NCBI GenBank assembly: GCA_037893245.1
Contig: JBAIAA010000669.1
Coordinates: 1,426,001 to 1,490,000 of the forward strand
Source of the DNA: Crossaster papposus
Lineage: Eukaryota; Echinodermata; Asteroidea; Velatida; Solasteridae
Direction of reading: 5' to 3'
Length of the DNA stretch: 64,000 bases
Each line of letters opens with the position of its first letter. Position 1 is the first letter of the stretch. Under the pieces are notes generated by a model. The model was not told the origin of the DNA. It made no database searches and saw only the letters and a list, made by a program, of their open reading frames with translations. This document shows, piece by piece, positions 56,701-63,661 of this stretch. The position numbers and the translations under genes are program-made.

Positions 56701-57261
56701 TTCACGATACTACTTATGGTCATTATTATGAGCACACAGAATGTGGGCACCCATGCTGTACAGAGTCGTATACTTATAGGAAGGGCAGTGACCAACCACT
56801 GGTCTCATCGGCAATATAACCGGTCCTTTCTACCTGCCATCATCCCGGTGTGTAACAATCTACCAGATGAAATAGTCGTTCATCCTCACCACACTAGAAA
56901 CAAGAACCTTTGCCACACAGTCAAAGTATGTCATGGGAAAGATATTTGGCTATAGGACCATCGCAGAATACAGGTAGAAAAACAAGCAATGGCAGCCATT
57001 TTGAAAATGTTGGCCCTATATAGCCAAATATCTTTCTGATCACATACTTTGACTGTGTGTTAAATGTTGTGTTGTTATCATCAAGGGAACAAATTCCATG
57101 CTTTAATCATTGGAATAAACAAGGTCAAACAAGCAATCGGCCGCATCCGGCGTCGGTTCGACGGCAGTCACCGTGTCAAACCGCAGGTGTCGTTGGAGCT
57201 CACAACGTCGAGCGGAGTCGAGAAAGATACCGAGAAAAATGGCAAGAAGGACACCAAGTAA
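35061..57261 (+). CDS. C-type-lectin mucin adhesion GPCR, copy B (complete model)
   Basis: The 19-exon model is 35061-35156, 37330-37515, 38476-38506, 42885-42965, 43416-44071, 44493-44610, 45080-45208, 48253-48467, 49768-49820, 49984-50110, 51482-51591, 52547-52646, 53496-53649, 54022-54088, 54413-54473, 55473-55558, 55873-56005, 56625-56666 and 57124-57261. The lengths sum to 2583 bp (860 aa plus stop) with every phase matching. The order is signal peptide, C-type lectin-like domain, mucin stalk, GAIN-like region, GPS, seven helices, charged tail. By family it is a self-cleaving adhesion receptor at the cell surface; the lectin head suggests glycan or protein recognition (inference). Exon lengths from 44493 to 56666 equal those of copy A exactly, which supports both models. 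The lectin exons depend on splice prediction alone and are the least certain part. Confidence 0.85.
35157..37329. other. Copy B intron 1
   Basis: About 2.2 kb, AT-rich, without a recognisable coding segment. A run of about 20 G interrupted once lies near 36279-36298. No clear transposon ends were identified. Confidence 0.4.
37330..42965 (+). CDS. Copy B C-type lectin-like domain exons
   Basis: Exons 37330-37515, 38476-38506 and 42885-42965 encode, after the Cys of exon 1, GETCSGYIYTLQSQEEAQWH, LASCGDNGEVLNITDESELK, then GCKIWIGFV, and finally RNCVIMYNMYLETDDCSSEH plus NFICKK. These fit the C-type lectin skeleton: paired Cys, the WIG motif and a terminal C...(F)ICKK. At about 100 residues the domain is short; the usual 115-130 includes a long-loop region that is reduced here. 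I see neither an EPN/QPD triplet nor WND, so calcium-dependent sugar binding is doubtful. Phases are 0-0, 0-1 and 1-1, and the last joins the stalk exon. Confidence 0.7.
38540..39070. mobile_element. Palindromic foldback element in lectin intron
   Basis: The left half, read in reverse, matches the right half around a centre near 38780. Pairs include AAGCTGTTGCGAAAAGGCAA with TGCCTTTCGGCAACAGCTTA, and CAACATTCACAGATTTAATT with its right-hand partner. The right end reads CCGGGGGAAACCTATA. Same family as 41690-42837 and 20880-21130. Confidence 0.75.
39470..41105. mobile_element. 1.6-kb long-TIR foldback element
   Basis: Left end ATAGGTTTTCCCGGGCGATA and right end TATCGTCCGGGAAAACCTAT. Similarity between arms extends inward for over 400 bp, for example AGCACAAACATGTCTTGCTC (39857) with GAGCAAGACATGTTTGTGCT (about 40662). 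The unique centre, about 39920-40620, has no transposase-like frame. It fills much of the third lectin intron of copy B. Confidence 0.8.
41416..41657. mobile_element. Small element with GGTTTTCCCG-type termini
   Basis: ATAGGCTTTCCCGCACATTT at the left and AAATGTGCGGGAAAACCTAT at the right are inverted repeats of about 20 bp around 200 bp of unrelated AT-rich sequence. The termini resemble those of the neighbouring larger foldbacks. Confidence 0.7.
41860..42586. mobile_element. TTAA-type MITE (middle layer of nest)
   Basis: Termini AGGTATGATACACCATTTGC and CCAATGGTGTATCCTACCT are inverted repeats, flanked by TTAA at 41856-41859 and 42587-42590. A TTAA duplication with AGG-type ends points to a Kolobok- or piggyBac-like mover (inference). 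It is interrupted by the inner element 42121-42501. Confidence 0.75.
42121..42501. mobile_element. TTAA-type MITE (innermost layer)
   Basis: Termini AGGGATCGTACACGTTTGGT and ACCTAACGTATACGATCCCT, flanked by TTAA at 42117-42120 and 42502-42505. A single end of the same family lies at 59403 (AGGGATCGTATACGTTTGGT). The frame 42245-42475 lies inside it and has no transposase motifs. Confidence 0.8.
43416..44071 (+). CDS. Copy B mucin-like stalk exon
   Basis: A single 656-bp exon encoding about 218 Ser/Thr/Pro-rich residues. It opens with a short tandem peptide repeat (units of TSSPTS, DNA unit ACCAGCTCACCCACATC-like) and ends ETTRERTIASTTVPK, matching the end of copy A exon 1359-1754. It is one exon here against three in copy A, so stalk length differs between paralogues. 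It joins the lectin exon in phase 1 and the next exon in phase 0. Predicted role: extended, heavily O-glycosylated spacer. Confidence 0.85.
44493..48467 (+). CDS. Copy B GAIN-like membrane-proximal exons
   Basis: Exons 44493-44610, 45080-45208 and 48253-48467 have exactly the lengths of their copy A partners (118, 129, 215 bp). Replacements cluster near the end of the first exon (RCGTQSSRKKMGLPES against RCGTQSPGETMDLLES). At the third exon the copy A alternative acceptor GGCAG|TG reads GGCAATG here, so only the upstream CACCTCTAAG|CT can be used. A piggyBac relic lies in the intron before it. Confidence 0.75.
46025..48187 (+). mobile_element. Decayed piggyBac-like transposon
   Basis: Termini CCCTATCAGTACC and GGTACTGAATGGG form a 13-bp imperfect inverted repeat flanked by CTAG on both sides (46021-46024, 48188-48191). 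Copy A has uninterrupted sequence at this place, so the insertion is specific to B. CCC-type ends and the internal transposase remnants identify piggyBac. The usual target is TTAA, so CTAG is atypical. A 35-bp G run lies at 47695-47728. Confidence 0.85.
46320..47661 (+). pseudogene. piggyBac transposase remnants
   Basis: Three pieces in different frames. An acidic N-terminal-like segment lies at about 46320-46452 (SGSDMSDDESPVATSDKSDE). A segment at 47346-47450 (LCVVWQDAKRVTLFTN) resembles the W-D-K-V-LL-T core of the catalytic domain. A C-terminal-domain segment lies at 47437-47661 (KKPSVVNDYNKYMGESDLAA, then YYSHPHK), matching the family's YN-MGGVD-ADQ-YY pattern but with the MGGVD motif changed to MGESD. 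Frameshifts and large gaps show it is dead. Confidence 0.8.
48608..48751 (-). pseudogene. Remnant of the nested TRIM gene 5' end in copy B
   Basis: About 144 bp nearly identical to 10000-10140, covering the first two dozen TRIM codons (start at 48678; MMAESTAK region to ECPIC), the splice-acceptor-like CTAAAC on the plus strand and the upstream GTAGGCCTAAACAATACTCC-type sequence. It is joined directly to the shortened family-1 SINE at about 48600. The rest of the TRIM gene is absent. Confidence 0.85.
48752..49767. other. Copy B intron remainder before GPS
   Basis: Contains an inverted pair around 49180: TAATTTTCCTAAAGTGTACA (49025) with TGTACACTTTAGGAAAATTA (49248), plus TAAACATGCATTTAATGTTT and its complement, making a foldback of about 450 bp (48900-49350) whose outer arms include AGTGTCATTT/AAATGACACT. 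A TTAA-type MITE follows at 49366-49688, shared with copy A. No gene. Confidence 0.6.
49768..50110 (+). CDS. Copy B GPS exons
   Basis: Exons 49768-49820 and 49984-50110 encode KRACVFWQIQDYETYEGVWS, GEGCTVSFEGANSTTCSCNH and LTNFAVLMQLDPDP. All conserved Cys and Trp and the HL|T cleavage triad are kept. Differences from copy A are conservative (QDN/QDY, CNV/CTV, CDHL/CNHL), consistent with retained autoproteolysis. Confidence 0.93.
50239..51105. mobile_element. Harbinger-like GC-rich MITE
   Basis: Termini AGCTATGGTCACA and TGTGACCATAGCT, flanked by TAA on both sides (50236-50238, 51106-51108); a 3-bp TWA duplication is the PIF/Harbinger signature. The site is empty in copy A. The 867-bp interior is far more GC-rich than its surroundings and is an array of degenerate words such as GGCGACCG, CGAGCGGC and CCGGTCG in both senses. 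Frames in it (50410-50706 minus and others) are by-products of that composition. Confidence 0.85.
51170..51360 (+). repeat. SINE, family 1 core with tRNA-like B-box
   Basis: GCGTGGGTTCGTACCCTGCC serves as B-box region, followed by CCTCTCTCCACCCAG, ATGGGTACC and GGGTCGAGGTCGAATTGAGC. The truncated counterpart in copy A is 18149-18300. Confidence 0.6.
51482..56666 (+). CDS. Copy B seven-transmembrane domain exons
   Basis: Nine exons (51482-51591, 52547-52646, 53496-53649, 54022-54088, 54413-54473, 55473-55558, 55873-56005, 56625-56666 and their junctions) mirror copy A in length and phase. Key motifs are intact: GCKVAAG and HYFLLASFSWMLVEG in TM3, KCWLNGQTTWAF in ECL2/TM5, QPLMGFTWLFGLGV in TM6, and GVFVFFLFCLNTEE-like sequence at the TM7 end. 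Substitutions relative to A are mostly hydrophobic exchanges in helices. Only one TM5 exon is present. Confidence 0.92.
52803..52975. mobile_element. Diverged GCACGATATG-family MITE
   Basis: ATATGAGACGGAGGGAACCC at the left and TGTCTCATACCATGCTGG at the right, with interior AGGAATTCTGTTTAGGTTTT and GTTAGGTAACAGTCTAGAGA. The layout matches the members at 57602 and 58904. Absent from copy A, where a different repeat (TTTTACGGCGAAGCGACT) follows the same flank at 19817. Confidence 0.6.
54970..55262 (-). repeat. tRNA-derived SINE, family 2 (copy B orthologue)
   Basis: Same structure as 23026-23311: (ATT)n tail at 54976-55000, body with GTGGGAGCAAAACCCCAGAA and GGAGAAAAGCCACGGAATCA, and on the minus strand a tRNA-like head with an altered B-box (GGGTTTGAATCC). 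Confidence 0.7.
56164..56222. mobile_element. 59-bp palindromic insertion
   Basis: TAGTTC, AATTTGAGTATAGTGCC, a five-base centre TGATC, then GGCACTATACTC and AATTGAACTA. The matching copy A site (CTAATACTGGTTAATTATAG) lacks it. One of the smallest hairpin insertions in the window. Confidence 0.7.
56290..56434. mobile_element. Short foldback MITE in TM7 intron (copy B)
   Basis: GGTCACTAGCTAGTGCACAC at the left and GTGCACTAGTGACC at the right, with inner arms built on GAGTGACCAGGAGAG/CTCTCCTGGTCACTC. Orthologue of 24459-24597. Confidence 0.75.
56911..57083. mobile_element. Hairpin MITE before copy B tail exon
   Basis: TTTGCCACACAGTCAAAGTA at the left pairs with TACTTTGACTGTGTG at the right. 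Orthologue of 25908-26103, with its left outer end lost at the junction AAGAACC|TTTGCC. Confidence 0.75.
57124..57261 (+). CDS. Copy B cytoplasmic-tail exon with earlier stop
   Basis: Forty-five residues: VKQAIGRIRRRFDGSHRVKP, then a Ser-poor middle (three codons of the copy A Ser patch missing), then GVEKDTEKNGKKDTK and TAA. In copy A the same position is a Lys codon (AAA) and the frame runs 16 residues further. Downstream DNA still resembles the longer copy A tail (GCAGAGGACACCTGCTCGAC), so copy B has lost its last residues by mutation rather than by a different exon. Confidence 0.85.
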   Translation, partial: VKQAIGRIRRRFDGSHRVKPQVSLELTTSSGVEKDTEKNGKKDTK

Positions 57262-58228
57262 GATGCAGAGGACACCTGCTCGACCGCCGGGGAAAAGTGA
57301 GCATCTGTGTAATTTCTTTCAATGTTGATATCTTCGTCATAGAAACCAGGCCGAATACCCATTGAGCGGTTCGTAGCTAGGACGCATAGAGTTGCTGGGT
57401 GTAGTGATTGGTTACAATGAGAAGTTGTTCTAATATTGCGAGCCTGTTGACGTCCGCGATTTGTCGATCTTCGTAAGTGTACAACTTATGCCCTTTAAAA
57501 ATTTGCCGGATTATAGTGATCAAGGCGCCTTTGCAGGTTTAATACGCTCGCGTGAGCACCTAAGTGCAGCCGTGGGTGTTGACATGTAAAAATGCCATAT
57601 GAAGCACGATATGTGGCAGAGAAACCCCCCCCCCCCTCTTTTGTGTTGACCATTGTGTTCCCGGAATCTTAGGAATTATTTTTAGGTTTCAAGGGAGACG
57701 TGTTAGGTAACAATAGAGTGTGTATAAGGTATAGGGATAAGAGGGGGGTACCCCTCTGCCACATATCGTGCTGGGTATACAAAATGCTTCAATATTTAGT
57801 GTGCGTGCCCAGATAAGGTCTATTGATATGCTTATACCATTACACAAACAATTGTGACCCCCTTTCTGTACATATTACCAAATACCTCTTGCGTGAGCAC
57901 TGAAAGTCCCGCGTGACATTATTTTGGGTCGGTGCCTCCGAGGGGTTGACATGCACAATTATTATGTAACTATACATGTTTTTGTATTTGTCAATTATAC
58001 AGAGAGCGGGTGGTTTGCAGCGTGTAAACTGAAGCCTTCACACCGAGAGAATGACAAATATCCCCGGCAGTCTGGGGCTGATGAAAGGAGTTTAGAATTT
58101 TAACACTTTACACATGAAACTTATTGTAGACGTAGATATATAGTATGTGTGATTTAAAATATATTTATTGTAAAGTGGCCTGTTAAAGTTGTTTGGTTTA
58201 TCTTCATGATGAGATTGTCAAGGCTGAC
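57262..58228. other. Copy B 3' flank homologous to copy A
   Basis: Matches 26329-27506 with interruptions. A GCACGATATG-family MITE sits at 57602-57773, next to a partly repeated piece (GCGTGAGCAC ... GTTGACATG at 57549-57590 and 57891-57951). Similarity ends after GATGAGATTGTCAAGGCTGA. Confidence 0.6.
57602..57773. mobile_element. MITE, CACGATATGTGGCAGAG family, copy 2
   Basis: GAAGCACGATATGTGGCAGA at the left and CTGCCACATATCGTGCTGG at the right, with a 13-bp C run after the left terminus. Reverse sense relative to 13439-13612. Confidence 0.85.
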
Positions 58229-58903
58229 TATATTCTATATTACATCACTACAGCGCTAACTCTTCATTCTTACCCGCAGAGATACCTTGAATCCATTCTG
58301 CGCGCAGACATTTTGAATTCATGTGCGTGCTTGTAGAACATAACATAAATAGATGGATTTAATTTTTAAAGTGTACTCTAAGTGCAACACGCGTGCATGT
58401 AAAACAGACGCAAACAACTTACGCGCGTGATGCAAACAAAAAATTTAAGCAAAATCATCTGCAGCGCGCAGATACGCAAACGCATTTGCGCTCATTTGCT
58501 AATCATTGGTTTTGGTTTTAGGCGTATCGGCTTCAGAAACGCACTGTATAGAATACAAACGCAGATATGCAAATAGCCGTACAAAAGCCGTACACAATTT
58601 TTAGGTTTCCTTAGGTTTGTGCACAAACATGTATGCGCCCAGCTCGCATCACTTTGTACATCGAGCCAGTGCTCATAGTAATTTAACCTTGCGACGTGCG
58701 GCCATTTTGTTTTTACACGAACGCGCGTCCGTACTTTTTTTCAAAGTTGGTTGTATTTCGTGTGTAACCCCTATGCTGTTCGGTTTTATGGCTTTATATG
58801 TCAACACGGTATTTTTAATAGCATATATTCAATCCCAGCTGGTGTTGTTGAATGGGGCAAGGCAACAATAGCATGATTAATTGCTTAGGTAGGTCTGGTC
58901 ATA

Positions 58904-59078
58904 TGAAGCACGATATATGGCAGAGAAAACCCCCCCTCTTTTGTGTTGACCATTGTGTTCCCGAAATCTCAGGAATTCCTTTTAGGTTTCAAGGGGGGAT
59001 GGGTTAGGTTACAATAGTGTTGAGTGCGTATAAAGTATAGGAATAAGAGGGGGTACCCCTCTGCCACATATCGTGCTG
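58904..59078. mobile_element. MITE, CACGATATGTGGCAGAG family, copy 3
   Basis: TGAAGCACGATATATGGCAG at the left and CTGCCACATATCGTGCTGGG at the right; interior very close to 13439-13612. Only about 1.1 kb from copy 2. Confidence 0.85.
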
Positions 59079-62000
59079 GGTATAGGTCTGATAAACCCAG
59101 ACTTGAATAGCCCCTTTATGTACACAAAGTAATAAGATACTCGTGGGGCAGCACTTTCCTTTGCAAAAAGCTGTGTCACCGGTTCAACCAGGGTTCAGGC
59201 GGAACTTACCATGCTATTCGGCATGATTTGAACTAGGAATCCTTGTACTATGACATTTGTTTAACAAATGATGAAAAATCAATTGGTTTTTTTTACGGCG
59301 AAGCGACTTCGAAAAAAAGTGCGGTGGCACGTCGCAGGGACAAAATAGGATATACAGCTGTAATCCCGTTGGTTGTTTTTTTTAATGGGATTCTCACCTT
59401 AAAGGGATCGTATACGTTTGGTAATTACTCCAAAAATTATTTTCAATAAAACCTTACTTGGTAAGAAGTAGAGCAGCTTTGGATAGTATAATGCATTTTT
59501 AGATTTATGCCTCGAATAGAACATTTTAACGTGTAAAGCGAGTAATTTTCTTGAGTATTTTTCAACTTTATCATTTTTAACTTAAAAGTAGATAAAAGCT
59601 TTAGAAACAAATTTTTACAAATTTTTCAATTTACAAAATGTGAACGATAGAGGAGATTGAACAATGTCACGATACGTCTTAATTGAACCAATTGTGATAA
59701 TTGTGGTCAAACATGCAGTAAGTCGTTCACATGCATAGTGTGCAAGTGTGGGTTCGTAGTTAAAAAAACACACTTATAAAGATTCGTAGATACTAATTCA
59801 CATATTATCATAGTAATGGATCACCGATTCTTGCACTTGTAGTAGGTTAATGCGCAATCGACTTGCAACTTTTTATTATTTGACATCAGAGGCGTGATCA
59901 ATAGCGTAATATCGCTGCGCGCGACGATGTGGGCGTCGTTGTTTGGTGTGCCATATATACCTCCTATTGAACGAACACGTACCGAATCGGAAACAAACAT
60001 GGCGACCGCTGGAAACGCAGTGAAAAGAAAACGAACTACTTTCGTCCCTAGTGGCACATTGACCAAACCGAAGTAAACTATCTCTGTAGACTGTGATAAT
60101 GTGTGATATGTTACAAACCTATTGTTAGAAAAGGACACAAATCTTATGGGGCAAAGTCATCCGAATAATCACTCGCTGTCCGCCATCTTGTTACGCATTC
60201 CCATGTATGCCGCTCGTGTTGCGCATCTCGTACGTTCAAAAGTGAAGTTACGCGGGCATAGCGCATATACCAGCATATTTCTGAAATTGTGTTTTATATG
60301 TCAGTGTTATAATGTTAAAATAATTGTGCTACATTTCCTGTGATCAACCATGGACCAATTTTGCAGTAAGTTGTTTACAGGGCAGTTTGAAAAGCGTGAA
60401 TTTGTAGTAACGTAATAGCAATAGCAGGGCAGCACGTGCTTATGAGCTATGCTACCATTAACGGAATTGGCCACTAAAATTAAACGGTACGCCCGTGATG
60501 ATCTTTATAGGCTGTGTTCCTTTATATAGTCGAAGCTAAGTATGCATTTCCTGTTGGGACTATTTTGGGCCTTTTTAACTTCCTGACCTCTGACCCTATA
60601 CACTTCCCAGTCTCTTAAAAAAGAGATCCGGGCTGTTCATGAGAGAATAAGCAACGGTGTCTGGCATGCGCGTAATTCCTTTTTTTTTTAGATTGAAAAA
60701 AACATCAATTCCGGTAGCACTAGGGCACGTTCAATAGCGCACTATGCATACTATAGTTCGAGTCAACTACGTTCGTGAACTATCTATGTTGACGCTAAGA
60801 CATGTCTCGCACACAAATAATTATTTTTACGCTTTACTCGGTTGTACGGGTGTAGCGATACAAATTCTTTGTTCAATTATTTTTGTATACAAGTGAAGTT
60901 AGGAATTTGCGGTTTTCATTTCAACACTAACCCAGAGCTTGATTACGTAATCCTCGAGAAAATCTGCACGTAAATTACGCGTCTCATACATGGTCACGAT
61001 ACCAGAATGCATGCCTTTTTATTTCCACTCAACTGGATGACAGTTGACGCTATGGTTTGAGTCAGTGAATACACTCGCAAGTGTGGATTCGTAATTTTCC
61101 GAATTCACTCGGCGTTCGCGCCTCGTGAATTCGTAATTACGAATCCACACTTTCTCGTGTACTCCTTAACACAATCCACGGAGGAAAAGATGCGCAAACA
61201 ACACATCGCGGTACTGTAATCAGAGTGGGACAGAACTGGGCGGAGGTCCACATGTAGGTTTCCAGGGACAATTCTCTTTACAATTCTGCATGAGTTTCGC
61301 TAGTGAGTTTCTATAGCTAGCTTGTATGAAATGTTTGGTCGAGTTTGATTGCAACCCTAACCCCCTAATGGTTCTTCAGGACTTCCCTAAATCCAAGAGT
61401 CAAACTGGGACTCATTATTACTTTACTGCTCAATCCAACACAGTCCAACTCACCAAGTTCTTGGGTACCTGATATGAACGAACCTGCCTGCAAATAATAA
61501 CCTGCCTGCAAATCCAACTGCAGGACCCAACTGTGTCTTATTTTGTTGTTGGCTCTTGGATCCAACAGAGTCCAACGTGGCGTTATTTACAAGTAAAACC
61601 CATCAGAATGCGATTCTGAATGCTTTCTGCCATGTCTAAAAAAGACTAGGCTTAACAGGGCCCAACGAAAAGATATTTGAATTCTGTTGGATTTAGCAGG
61701 GTTGGTTAATGACTGCATGTTAGGAGTGTACTTTATACTGTGCCGTGGTAGATAATTAAGTATAGGATATAATCTTTAAAAGCCTTAAAGAGTTTGTACA
61801 TAATATCTGTGCATTAATTTGATTTTAAGTGAAATGACGTCTAATATCTACATAGCAATATAAAACGTTTCTAAAAAGCTCCCTACGTGATAAATATAAT
61901 GCTCTAATTGTATTTGCTCAATTCTAGAATTGTGAAACGGGCAGATGTCGACAAAAAGAGGCAAAATACTTGTGGGAATTTCAAACCTATGCATATGAAA

Positions 62001-63661
62001 TGGACCTATGCGGAGAGACGATAGAGATTTTCCCTTTAAACGGCCGCCGAAAGCGTAACTTTTGTGGGACTTTCAAGGTCCGGGTACCAGCGTAATTTAA
62101 CTGCACGTATCGTTACTAACAAATGGCGTAGAGACATGGTGATTTCTGGAGCTGGTTATCTTACCCGCAGCTAAAACATTATTGAGCTTCGGCTCCGGTT
62201 TTTTTTTGAATGTGCGTTCGTGTCACAAATATTGCACATCCGAAAAATTTAAAATATTGTTCTCGGATAAACTTTACGGCTAATCACAGAAAAGGCAAAC
62301 GGAGCGGTTGTAATATATAATGTAGTTATATGTTTATTTGCTATTTTGTGTTTTATTTTACACAATATTATGTATATCAATAGCAATTTCAGTTTATTAC
62401 AAGTATTAAATATAATGCACATAGTATTTTAGATATTCCATTTGATGCAAAGGAGGCTATTTATATATACGGAAGCAAAAGAAACATTGGTAAGAAAACG
62501 TTATTTTATTGGAGTTATATTGTCACCGTTTTTACGAAGAGGCGAATTTCGCCTTTCACGTTCTGAACAAACATTCGAAAAAAACGCGTGTAAACGTTGG
62601 TTCTTTTTTTTTCATTTAACATTTTAAATCGCACAGTTGCACACAATGTGCAAGATTAAAATATCAGAGGAAAGAAGAAATGTTAATGAACTGTTATGAG
62701 TTTTATGAACTTGAACCTCAAAACTCGTGGTAAAACAAAAATAGCAATAGTATCAATGACTGAGAATCACCCAATAATGTCGTCGAATCATGCAACTGAT
62801 ATATAATCATATACAATACAAAAAAAAGTGTATAGGTGAATGCATACTCCGGATTTAGACAACAATACGCACAATGATGATATCATTGTTACGCTTTGCA
62901 AAGAACTAACAAACATATTTCGGACGCACAATCATATTTTGTAAATGGTACCCAGCCATTTTCCGTTTTTAGAACCATGCATGTAGTTTCGTTTGCCAGT
63001 TTAAGTCAGGGATCATGCCTTTGAACTGTCAGCGATGTAGATGTATTCAATCAGTTTATACATTGAAATCACGTTTATACACTTTTCACAATACATGTAC
63101 AAGATGCACTACTAGCTAGCAAGCTGAATAGCAAAGGCAACAGCCGGGTCCGAATTACTTGGCTACAAAGTACACGCGAGTCTAAGGATGCAGCTGTGGC
63201 CACTTTGCATAGACTTGTGTGCAAGTTCAAGCCGCAGCCAAGTAATTCGGACACGGCCAAAGGCAAAATTATAAGCACTAACAGCCGCAATAGATACTAG
63301 ATTTATTTATCATTCATTGTCAATTGATGTTACATTATATGTAATGACCATCACTTGCGTGGGTCTTGGATTGTATGTACATGTACATGCGATCCAAAGA
63401 AACAATGGTTGATGATTTAAACTCACTAAAATATAGAAACTACCAGTCTGCAATCAATAAGTTGTTTTGCTAAATTATTGTACACTTTACATAAAGCAAT
63501 AAAATCGCTGCACTTGCAAATTAAGAACTAGCTGGTCTTGTCGTTTTTTATTGCAAACGGTTGTTGAGCAATTCATTCCCTCTGTATATTTCAATTAATT
63601 GCTTTTAGCTATTGCCCTTCATTTCCAGCCAAATGCCACGGCTTTGGTATCAGGGCGCCTT
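59079..63661. other. Intergenic DNA between receptor copy B and otopetrin
   Basis: No confident gene. It holds a repeat piece at 59282-59345 (TTTTACGGCGAAGCGACTTC, also at 19817), one end of the TTAA MITE family at 59403, and a repeat at 60838-61160 related to 13205-14610 and ending in a GTGGATTCGTAATT hairpin. A hairpin also lies at 63146-63253 (GTCCGAATTACTTGGCT with AGCCAAGTAATTCGGAC, about 75 bp apart). The remainder is AT-rich and unremarkable; the 3' UTR of the otopetrin gene should lie just below 63662. Confidence 0.45.
59999..60076 (+). CDS. Possible short 5' coding exon or chance ORF
   Basis: ATG in good context (AACATGG) opens a 25-residue basic peptide, MATAGNAVKRKRTTFVPSGT plus LTKPK, with a possible donor GAA|GTAAAC just before the stop. 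A TATA-like CATATATAC lies about 50 bp upstream. It could be the first exon of an unseen plus-strand gene or transposon, or chance. I found no downstream exon to join. Confidence 0.15.
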   Translation: MATAGNAVKRKRTTFVPSGTLTKPK

